Source: Oscillospiraceae bacterium (GTDB lineage Bacteria; Bacillota; Clostridia; Oscillospirales; Ruminococcaceae). From it: a stretch of 7,351 nt of DNA. The translations under genes and the position numbers were made by a program. Below, in pieces: positions 1 to 5,131 of this stretch. The stretch covers positions 1-7,351 of the forward strand of contig JAFQBO010000232.1 in assembly GCA_017416665.1 (NCBI GenBank), in the 5' to 3' direction. The notes beneath the pieces are model-generated. The model was not told the DNA's origin and did no database searches. It saw only the letters and a list, made by a program, of their open reading frames with translations. Each line of letters starts with the position of its first letter. Positions within the stretch are counted from its first letter, which is position 1.

Positions 1-1242
1 GTATTTTCACGAAACGGCTTTACTGACGGCTATTTTACCGGCAAGCTTTGTGATATGTTTGGTCACCGTGAAAAAGAAGACGTTGTTGCCGCCGCAAAAA
101 TCCTGCCGGAAATCAAAAAGCAGTACGAAAAGGAAATCAAGGTACATACTGTAAATTTCCATATGACTGTTAAAAAGAATGCTCCTGCGGTTCTGCGTGC
201 GGAATGTGGTAAAAACAGTGTTTCCGTTACAGGTGAAGTGCCACAGACTGCAATAAACAAACCGCTGAACGCCGAATATCTTGAACGACAGCTTTCAAAG
301 CTCGGCGGAACTGTATTTGAATACGGCTCTCTTACAGCTGAAATTGAAGACGGTCTTATTCTGTCGGCTAAAGCAGTAAATGCACTACGCAGAGATGCTC
401 TTGAAAATCTGAGCAGGAAAATTATTTCGGAAAACACTCCCGAACATACTTTTTTCAGAGAGGTAATCCCGCCAACTGATTCAGATGACGGATTACCGTA
501 CATTAACAGAGCGTATTACACAAGAGTAAGAATTTCCGATATTTCACAGCTTGAGGCGGTACAGAATGCCGCAGCTGTCATAATGCCTGCAAATGTATTT
601 CTCAAGGCAGAAAGCATAGATTTGTCAAAAGTAATCATAGAACCGCCAAGGTTTATTACAGATGAAAGAAAAACTACAGAGTTACTCAGAAACTGCCGTG
701 AAAAAGGTGCAGAGCATCTTATGTGCAACAATATTGCATATCTGAAAACGGGTAAACAGCTCGGATTTATTCTTCATGGTGATTTCGGACTTAATATTTC
801 AAATTCACTCAGTGCGGAATTTTTCAGCGAAAACGGTCTTGATGATCTGACACTGTCATTTGAAATGAAGCTTTCTCAGATAAATGCAATTAAAGCAGAT
901 ATTCCGACAGGCATCATAGCTTATGGTTATCTGCCTGCGATGCTGACAAGAAACTGTCCGATTAAAAACGAAATCGGCTGTAAAAAGTGTCGCAATGTCA
1001 TTTACGACAGAAAAGGATACGAAAACAAAATAGTCTGCCACAGCGACTATGTCGAAATTTTGAATTCACAATGTCTTTATCTGGCAGACAGAAAAGACGA
1101 CATAAAAAATGTAAGCTTTATCACACTTTATTTCACAGATGAAACTCCCGAAAAGATTTCTTCCATAATGCGTGAATACGAGTTTACACCGAAAAAACAC
1201 GAAAATATTACAAAAGGACTTTACTACAGAGGTATTCTCTGA
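1..1242 (+). CDS. U32-family protein with DUF3656 domain (RlhA-like), 3' part, partial at 5' end
   Basis: The reading frame is open from base 1, so the gene begins upstream. The ATG at 55 is internal, because the codons before it (FSRNGFTDGYFTGKLCD) are themselves conserved in this family. 413 residues are present, against about 650-700 for full-length relatives, so the N-terminal U32 barrel is mostly missing. Residues about 48-138 resemble DUF3656. Residues about 220-320 look like a second U32-type barrel (HGDFGLNISNSLSA). A C-terminal motif GYLPAMLTRNCPIKNEIGC follows, with Cys at window residues 319, 327, 330 and 346. U32 proteins were named peptidases, but characterised members (E. coli RlhA, TrhP, UbiU/UbiV) act in hydroxylation of rRNA, tRNA or ubiquinone, and UbiU/UbiV carry a 4Fe-4S cluster. 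A role in rRNA or tRNA hydroxylation is therefore the best inference. Family placement is firm; the exact substrate is not. dut follows after 11 bases. Confidence 0.88.
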   Translation, partial: VFSRNGFTDGYFTGKLCDMFGHREKEDVVAAAKILPEIKKQYEKEIKVHTVNFHMTVKKNAPAVLRAECGKNSVSVTGEVPQTAINKPLNAEYLERQLSKLGGTVFEYGSLTAEIEDGLILSAKAVNALRRDALENLSRKIISENTPEHTFFREVIPPTDSDDGLPYINRAYYTRVRISDISQLEAVQNAAAVIMPANVFLKAESIDLSKVIIEPPRFITDERKTTELLRNCREKGAEHLMCNNIAYLKTGKQLGFILHGDFGLNISNSLSAEFFSENGLDDLTLSFEMKLSQINAIKADIPTGIIAYGYLPAMLTRNCPIKNEIGCKKCRNVIYDRKGYENKIVCHSDYVEILNSQCLYLADRKDDIKNVSFITLYFTDETPEKISSIMREYEFTPKKHENITKGLYYRGIL

Positions 1243-1243
1243 C

Positions 1244-1248
1244 GGAGG
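1244..1248 (+). promoter_or_regulatory. Ribosome binding site of dut
   Basis: GGAGG lies 5 bases before the ATG at 1254, immediately after the stop codon of the U32 gene. It is a strong Shine-Dalgarno match and fixes the dut start. Confidence 0.85.
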
Positions 1249-1253
1249 AAAAA

Positions 1254-1697
1254 ATGACCCATACTTTAAAAATAAAAAAACTCAATGAAAAAGCTGTTGT
1301 ACCAAAACAGGCAACAAAAGGCAGTGCAGGAATGGATCTGTCAGCCTGTCTTGATGAAGACGTAATCATAAAGCCGGGTGAAATAAAAATGATCCCGACA
1401 GGTCTTTCAGTCGCTCCGGATACAGATGAATGTGCACTTTTAATTTACGCACGCTCAGGACTTGCCTCAAAACACGGCATCGCTCCTGCAAATTGTGTCG
1501 GCGTAGTTGACAGTGACTACAGAGGCGAAATCAAGGTTGCTCTCATAAATCACGGAAAAGAAGATTTTGTTGTTACAAACGAAATGAGAATTGCACAGCT
1601 TATTATGACACCTGTAATTATTCCGCAGATTTGTGAAGTTACGGAGCTTGACGAAACACAGAGAAGTTCAGGCGGTTTCGGCTCTACAGGACAGTAA
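1254..1697 (+). CDS. dut: dUTP diphosphatase (trimeric dUTPase)
   Basis: Hydrolyses dUTP to dUMP and pyrophosphate in the cytoplasm. This keeps uracil out of DNA and supplies dUMP for thymidylate synthesis. The 147-residue length is typical of homotrimeric dUTPases. All five family motifs are present in order: I, AGMDLSA at 25-31; II, ARSGLA at 66-71; III, GVVDSDYRGE at 83-92, where D86 matches the catalytic Asp that activates water and Y89 is the usual uracil-pocket Tyr; IV, MRIAQLI at 111-117; V, the Gly-rich arm RSSGGFGSTG at 137-146 that closes over the triphosphate. The start is set by GGAGG 5 bases upstream. It sits 11 bases after the U32 gene and 15 bases before the DUF4321 gene, so it is probably in one transcript with both. 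Nothing is missing or broken. Confidence 0.97.
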   Translation: MTHTLKIKKLNEKAVVPKQATKGSAGMDLSACLDEDVIIKPGEIKMIPTGLSVAPDTDECALLIYARSGLASKHGIAPANCVGVVDSDYRGEIKVALINHGKEDFVVTNEMRIAQLIMTPVIIPQICEVTELDETQRSSGGFGSTGQ

Positions 1698-1712
1698 AAG
1701 AAGGGACAGAAA

Positions 1713-1973
1713 ATGAAAAAAACAATATTACTTATTCTCCTGCTTGTAGCCGGTGCTGTAGTCGGCTCACTCATTGCATCAGCAACAGACGGTATGGAAG
1801 CACTTGGCTGGCTGGCTTACTCACATGAGTTCTCAGTTTCGCCTTTTACACTCAATCTGATTATCACAAAAATCACTTTCGGTATCGAATTCGGAATGAG
1901 TATCGCACAGCTCATAATGATGATTGTTGCAGTTGCGGTTTATCCGAAACTCAAAAAGGTAGTTGACGCATAA
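1713..1973 (+). CDS. Small membrane protein, DUF4321 family
   Basis: An 86-residue protein with a hydrophobic N-terminal segment at about 4-23 (starts MKK, then Leu/Ile/Val-rich with AGAVVGSL) and a second at about 59-78, followed by a short basic end (KLKK). The central stretch, with LGWLAYSHEF and FTLNLIITKITFGIEF, matches my memory of the DUF4321 family, which in Clostridia is often encoded just before maf/radC/mreB. No biochemical function is known to me. Its place upstream of the elongation genes makes an envelope role plausible, but that is inference only. Two membrane passes would put both short ends on the same side, or the first segment could be an uncleaved signal anchor. An AAGGGA site 6 bases before the ATG supports the start. 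No clear intrinsic terminator follows it. Confidence 0.8.
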   Translation: MKKTILLILLLVAGAVVGSLIASATDGMEALGWLAYSHEFSVSPFTLNLIITKITFGIEFGMSIAQLIMMIVAVAVYPKLKKVVDA

Positions 1974-2067
1974 TTTATTACTCATTTATACACTAAGTTT
2001 TCATGTTATTTTGTCGGCTACTGTCAAAATAGATAAAAATATATATAAATGTATTTCACAATTTTTC

Positions 2068-2085
2068 TAACAAAGATTGTTGTTA
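2068..2085. promoter_or_regulatory. Dyad overlapping the mreB -35 element (possible operator)
   Basis: TAACAA, six bases, then TTGTTA is a perfect 6-base inverted repeat whose right arm is exactly the proposed -35 hexamer. It lies roughly inside wider CAATTTT (2059-2065) and AAAATTG (2085-2091) arms. A repressor bound here would block RNA polymerase. The region is very A/T-rich, so chance symmetry is a real alternative. Confidence 0.3.
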
Positions 2086-2108
2086 AAATTGCTATTTGGT
2101 GGTATAAT
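2080..2108 (+). promoter_or_regulatory. Sigma-A-type promoter of the mreBCD-PBP2 operon
   Basis: The -35 TTGTTA (2080-2085, 4 of 6 consensus bases) is followed by a 17-base spacer and a perfect -10 TATAAT (2103-2108), with TGG directly before it giving an extended -10. Transcription should begin near 2115, leaving a leader of about 112 nt before the mreB start. It lies in the only sizeable gene-free gap before mreB and points toward it. It is the best promoter match I see in the window. Confidence 0.75.
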
Positions 2109-2115
2109 AATTTAT

Positions 2116-2137
2116 AGTGAAAAATTTATTTTTCACT
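2116..2137 (+). promoter_or_regulatory. Hairpin at the expected 5' end of the mreB transcript
   Basis: AGTGAAAAA, loop TTTA, TTTTTCACT gives a perfect 9-bp stem with a 4-base loop. It starts within a base or two of the predicted transcription start, so the mRNA would begin in a hairpin. Such 5' stem-loops can protect Firmicute mRNAs from 5'-end-dependent decay. As DNA it could instead be an operator just downstream of the promoter. The stem is A/T-rich and so only moderately stable. Confidence 0.45.
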
Positions 2138-2141
2138 TCCG

Positions 2142-2157
2142 GCAGACAGATGTCTGT
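2142..2157 (+). promoter_or_regulatory. Second leader palindrome upstream of mreB
   Basis: CAGACAGATGTCTG (2143-2156) has 6-base arms around GA. As RNA it folds as CAGAC, loop AGAT, GTCTG, with an extra G-U pair outside (2142 with 2157). It is followed by TATGTTTTAAAAA, a poor U-tract, so it could be a weak attenuator, a protein-binding site, or chance. It is less A/T-rich than its surroundings. Confidence 0.35.
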
Positions 2158-2214
2158 ATGTTTTAAAAAAAGAGAAAATCAGGTATGCTTTTTTCAGTAA
2201 AGCAGTACCTTAAT

Positions 2215-2220
2215 AAGGAG
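2215..2220 (+). promoter_or_regulatory. Ribosome binding site that sets the mreB start
   Basis: AAGGAG lies 6 bases before the ATG at 2227. The in-frame ATG at 2185 has no Shine-Dalgarno sequence and would add 14 residues not found in MreB proteins, so 2227 is preferred. Confidence 0.9.
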
Positions 2221-2226
2221 AAAAAA

Positions 2227-3243
2227 ATGTTCACAAAGGATATTGGAATAGATCTTGGAACTGCCAATACGCTTGTTTTCATGAGAGGCAAGGGAATTAT
2301 AATCCGTGAGCCATCGGTTGTTGCAGTAGACACAAGAACCGACAAGGCAAAATATGTCGGAAAAAAGGCAAAAGACGTTATCGGTCGAACTCCGGGTTCA
2401 ATCGTTGCGGTAAGACCACTTAAAGACGGTGTTATTGCCGACTTCGACATTACAACAACACTTTTGCAGGAATTTATCAGAAAAGCCCTTCGAGGCACTT
2501 TCTTCACCAAAGCAAGAGTCATCATCTGTATTCCGTCGGGCGTAACTGCCGTTGAAAAACGTGCTGTTAAGGAAGCAGCTGAAAATGCCGGTGCAAAAAA
2601 GGTATTTATAGTTGAAGAACCAATGGCAGCCGCTATGGGTGCAGGTCTTCCCGTAACCGAACCGACAGGAAGTATGATTGTCGACATCGGCGGCGGTACA
2701 AGTGAAGTTGCGGTAATTTCACTGCGTGGTATAGTTTCATCAAAATCCGTAAGGGTTGCAGGTGACGAATTCGACCGCTCAATCATAAACTTCATAAAAA
2801 GAAAATACAATCTCTTAATCGGTGAAAGAACAGCCGAAAATATAAAAATAGAAATCGGTTCTGCTTATCCTGGTGAAAGTGAAAGAACAATGGAAATCAA
2901 GGGCAGAAATCTTCTGAACGGACTTCCGGAAAACATAACAGTTACTTCAACCGAAATAAGAGATGCTCTTACAGAACCTCTTTCAAGAGTTATCGACGCC
3001 ATCAAGACTACACTTGAAAAAACTCCTCCTGAACTTTCCTCTGATATTATCGATCAGGGAATTACCCTTTCGGGTGGCGGTGCACTGCTTCGTGGTCTTG
3101 ATAAGCTTATAGGTCGTGAAACAGGTATGCCGGTGTATATCGCCGAATATCCTCTTGACTGTGTTGCAGAAGGCACAGGTAAAATTCTGGAGGATCTTGA
3201 CAAGTTTGAAGACGCACTTGCAGATGATGTCCATTATTATTAA
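2227..3243 (+). CDS. mreB: Rod shape-determining protein MreB (bacterial actin)
   Basis: An actin-fold ATPase that forms antiparallel filaments on the inner face of the membrane and orients side-wall peptidoglycan synthesis with MreC, MreD, RodA and PBP2. It is 338 residues from the chosen start, close to the usual 335-345. Actin-family sites are all visible: phosphate-1 [11 protein letters not shown] (5-15), the connect-1 region with [12 protein letters not shown] (129-140, with the expected catalytic-region Glu near 130), phosphate-2 [13 protein letters not shown] (151-163) and the adenosine loop [14 protein letters not shown] (278-291). The start [11 protein letters not shown] matches typical MreB. 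Paralogues Mbl and MreBH share these motifs, but the direct link to mreC and mreD argues for MreB itself. It is first in a four-gene operon behind its own extended -10 promoter. mreC starts 45 bases after the stop. Confidence 0.97.
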   Translation: MFTKDIGIDLGTANTLVFMRGKGIIIREPSVVAVDTRTDKAKYVGKKAKDVIGRTPGSIVAVRPLKDGVIADFDITTTLLQEFIRKALRGTFFTKARVIICIPSGVTAVEKRAVKEAAENAGAKKVFIVEEPMAAAMGAGLPVTEPTGSMIVDIGGGTSEVAVISLRGIVSSKSVRVAGDEFDRSIINFIKRKYNLLIGERTAENIKIEIGSAYPGESERTMEIKGRNLLNGLPENITVTSTEIRDALTEPLSRVIDAIKTTLEKTPPELSSDIIDQGITLSGGGALLRGLDKLIGRETGMPVYIAEYPLDCVAEGTGKILEDLDKFEDALADDVHYY

Positions 3244-3273
3244 TGCTTCTTTTTGCATTTGGTATTAAATCAG

Positions 3274-3280
3274 AAAGGAG
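3274..3280 (+). promoter_or_regulatory. Ribosome binding site that sets the TTG start of mreC
   Basis: AAAGGAG ends 8 bases before a TTG at 3289. The same frame is open further upstream from a TTG at 3253, but that codon has no Shine-Dalgarno sequence, and starting there would translate through this ribosome binding site. Confidence 0.85.
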
Positions 3281-3288
3281 AATATAAA

Positions 3289-4479
3289 TTGAACGGTTTT
3301 TTTAAAAGCGTCAAATTCAAGGTTATTGTCTGTATTGCATCATTCTTTCTGGGAATAGGTCTTTACTCGGTTGCCAAAGGCGGTACAACTTCGGGCGGCT
3401 CGGAATTCATCGGATCGTTTTTAAATCCTGTAAAAAGATTTTCAAACGCTCTTTCGGACAAGGTTTCACTTGTAATCGATCTGTTTGTGGATTCCGAAGT
3501 TTACGTTGAAGAAAATCAGCGTCTGCGTGAACAGATTGCAGTTTTAAATCAGCGTCTCATTGAATACGAGGATATGAAATCCGAAGTTGAGGATTTAAGA
3601 AAGTTTATCGGCATCAAGGAGGAAAATCAGGATTTTGTACTTTCTCCTCCATGTACGATAATTTCAAGAACCGCTAATGACCCTTATGGTACTTTCACCA
3701 TTGACAAGGGTTCAAATGATGGCATAAAGCTTTATGATCCTGTTGTAACCTCTGAAGGACTTGTGGGAGTTATAGTAAAGGTTGCCAACTCCTACTCCAC
3801 AGTAAGAACAATTCTTTCACCGGATCTTTCAATCGGTGGTCTTTGTATTGAGAGCCGTGACACGGGCATCATAGAAGGAAGTCTCAAGTATGCGGCAGAC
3901 GGTAAATGCAAGATGATTTACCTTGATAAAAACAACAAGATAAAAAAAGGTGATCTTATTATCACCTCAGGTAACAGCGGTCAGTTTCCGCAGGGATATG
4001 TTATAGGAAACGTTACAGAAACAGGCATCGAAGAAAGTGGTCTTACAGCATTTGCTGTCATTGAACCTGCTGTAAATCCGCTTAAAATTTCAAATGTAAT
4101 GGTTATCACAGACTTTGACAAAACAGAAGATGAACAACAGATTCCTATTGGTAACATAGGCGAAAAAACAACCGAAGCACCGACTGAAACAACTGAACCA
4201 ACAGGTGAAACTACTGAAAACACATCAGAAGCTTCGGTTGATGACTCAACAGCCGATGATGATACATATGAAGAACCTCAGCAGGACGTTTATGAAGAGC
4301 CTGCCGACAATGGTGAGGATACATATGATTCCGATAGTTCCGACAGCAGTGACGAAAACAATAATGACAGTGTCGCTGACAGCGAAGCACCTCAGGACGA
4401 TGATTCAACTGCTGATTCAGACAACGCTGATTCTGCTGATTCAGATAATGCGGAAAATCCCGAAGGCGGTGAGGAGTAA
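3289..4479 (+). CDS. mreC: Rod shape-determining protein MreC with long acidic C-terminal tail
   Basis: A bitopic membrane protein whose outer part activates PBP2 and links it to MreB. The 396 residues run as follows. A short basic cytoplasmic end (MNGFFKSVKFK) leads into one membrane helix at about 11-29. A coiled coil spans about 72-107 (EENQRLREQI, LNQRLIEYED). The beta-rich MreC domain lies at about 118-275, with GTFTIDKGSNDGIKLYDPVV and EGLVGVI in the first half and IITSGNSGQFPQGYVIGNV in the second. A tail covers about 276-396. After Lys293 the last 103 residues contain no Lys or Arg and about 39 Asp/Glu. They pass from Thr/Glu/Pro-rich to YEEP repeats to Ser/Asp-rich. MreC proteins are usually about 270-300 residues, so the tail accounts for the extra length. 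The start is TTG 3289, read from the AAAGGAG site. The stop overlaps the mreD ATG. Confidence 0.95.
   Translation: MNGFFKSVKFKVIVCIASFFLGIGLYSVAKGGTTSGGSEFIGSFLNPVKRFSNALSDKVSLVIDLFVDSEVYVEENQRLREQIAVLNQRLIEYEDMKSEVEDLRKFIGIKEENQDFVLSPPCTIISRTANDPYGTFTIDKGSNDGIKLYDPVVTSEGLVGVIVKVANSYSTVRTILSPDLSIGGLCIESRDTGIIEGSLKYAADGKCKMIYLDKNNKIKKGDLIITSGNSGQFPQGYVIGNVTETGIEESGLTAFAVIEPAVNPLKISNVMVITDFDKTEDEQQIPIGNIGEKTTEAPTETTEPTGETTENTSEASVDDSTADDDTYEEPQQDVYEEPADNGEDTYDSDSSDSSDENNNDSVADSEAPQDDDSTADSDNADSADSDNAENPEGGEE
4258..4448 (+). repeat. Short in-frame DNA repeats in the mreC tail
   Basis: GATACATATGA occurs at 4261-4271 and 4318-4328, 57 bases (19 codons) apart. GCTGATTCAGACAA (4411-4424) recurs as GCTGATTCAGATAA (4435-4448), 24 bases (8 codons) apart, with a shorter GCTGATTC copy at 4426-4433. 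They encode the TYEEP/TYDSD and ADSDNA units. All spacings are whole codons, as expected if the tail grew by slippage or small duplications that kept the frame. Confidence 0.6.
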
Positions 4480-5036
4480 TGCTGTTTAATCCGAAAAACA
4501 GATTTGAAAAAATCAGACTGTATGCCATTATCAGATGGGCGATGTACATATTCCTGATTTTCGTTTCGGCGGTTCTGATAAACGTCGGCAGAGGTGTCAA
4601 GCCTATCTACTTCATTCCGCTTTGTCTCTGCATATGCATGAATGAAGGCGAATACACATCAGCTGTACTCGGAGGAATATGCGGACTTATAATTGACGAA
4701 GCCTGTGCAAGGGTATTTTTTGGATTCAGCAGTATTCTGATGATTGCATTCAGCGTCGGCTCGGTACTGATTTTCAGGCACATGCTTTTCAAAAACGGAA
4801 TCAACATTGTTATTTTAACGGCTGTATGCACTTTTATTTATCAGTTACTTGATTACTTTTTCTTTTATGCCATGTGGAATTATGAGGGGTCGGGACAGGT
4901 ATTTTCGGATATTTCAATTCCGTGTATATTCTATACGGTCCTGATTTCGCCTGTAGTTTATTTTATAGTAAAGCAAATCTCAAAAAGATTTTACCCTAAA
5001 AAGGCTAAAACCATTGAAGAAGCTATGAAAGTTTAA
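4479..5036 (+). CDS. mreD: Rod shape-determining membrane protein MreD
   Basis: A 185-residue integral membrane protein, usual for MreD (about 160-180). It partners MreC in the elongation complex, with no enzymatic role known. Hydrophobic segments lie at about 15-35, 42-54, 58-75, 81-99, 109-131 and 148-166, compatible with six passes. The family-like stretch GGICGLIIDEACARVFFGF (65-83), with the conserved Gly-Gly-x-x-Gly and Asp73, supports the call. The C-terminus is basic (KQISKRFYPKKAK), suggesting it is cytoplasmic. The ATG overlaps the mreC stop in TAATG, with GGTGAGGAG in the last mreC codons serving as ribosome binding site, so translation is probably coupled to mreC. MreD sequences diverge quickly. 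Assignment rests on position, length and topology together with this motif. Confidence 0.93.
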   Translation: MLFNPKNRFEKIRLYAIIRWAMYIFLIFVSAVLINVGRGVKPIYFIPLCLCICMNEGEYTSAVLGGICGLIIDEACARVFFGFSSILMIAFSVGSVLIFRHMLFKNGINIVILTAVCTFIYQLLDYFFFYAMWNYEGSGQVFSDISIPCIFYTVLISPVVYFIVKQISKRFYPKKAKTIEEAMKV

Positions 5037-5047
5037 AAAATTGTCGT

Positions 5048-5096
5048 AGGGGACGACCTTCGACGTCCTGTGAAGACGTTGTGAGTGTCGTCCCCT
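5048..5096. repeat. GC-rich composite palindrome between mreD and the PBP2 gene (dispersed-repeat or MITE-like)
   Basis: AGGGGACGAC (5048-5057) pairs perfectly with GTCGTCCCCT (5087-5096), a 10-bp stem with seven G-C pairs. Inside it, CGACGTC (5061-5067) pairs with GACGTTG (5075-5081) with one G-U, leaving a 7-base loop. The element is flanked by AATTGTCGTAG (5039-5049) and AATTTTCGTAG (5098-5108), an 11-base direct repeat with one mismatch that could be a target-site duplication or a trace of adjacent copies. It is richer in G+C than its surroundings and encodes nothing. The run AATTTT after the stem starts 2 bases downstream and is short, so it is a poor terminator but could act as a partial one or as an RNA-processing or stability site. 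Similar short palindromes scattered between genes are known in Clostridia, but membership in a repeat family is inference. Confidence 0.7.
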
Positions 5097-5119
5097 GAAT
5101 TTTCGTAGCAACATAAATG

Positions 5120-5126
5120 AAAGGAG
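5120..5126 (+). promoter_or_regulatory. Ribosome binding site of the PBP2 gene
   Basis: AAAGGAG lies 5 bases before the ATG at 5132. An in-frame ATG at 5117 precedes and overlaps this site and has no Shine-Dalgarno sequence of its own, so it is not the preferred start. Confidence 0.88.
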
Positions 5127-5131
5127 AAAAA

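Noticed and set aside
1974..2040. Terminator after the DUF4321 gene (ATTTTG 2008-2013 with CAAAAT 2025-2030)
   Set aside because: The stem is only 6 bp, A/T-rich, with an 11-base loop and no T-tract.
2150..2200. A possible 16-codon leader peptide in the mreB 5' region (ATG at 2150)
   Set aside because: No Shine-Dalgarno sequence precedes it, the ATG lies within the palindrome, and the peptide has no run of one regulatory amino acid.
2185..2226. Upstream ATG extending MreB by 14 residues
   Set aside because: It has no ribosome binding site, and the extension includes the real AAGGAG site. MreB normally starts at MFxxDIGIDLG.
2163..2810. A 215-codon open frame on the - strand opposite mreB
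   Set aside because: It is a shadow of the conserved mreB coding strand. The translation has no recognisable domain and no ribosome binding site.
4211..4600. A 129-codon - strand frame and a 94-codon + strand frame over the mreC tail
   Set aside because: Both come from the low-complexity, A/T-poor-at-stops tail sequence. Their His- or Met/Thr-rich translations look artefactual and span the mreC-mreD junction.
5079..5118. A separate promoter for the PBP2 gene in the mreD-PBP2 gap
   Set aside because: TTGTGA at 5079-5084 has no acceptable -10 about 17 bases downstream (TTCGTA), and the rest is the hairpin.
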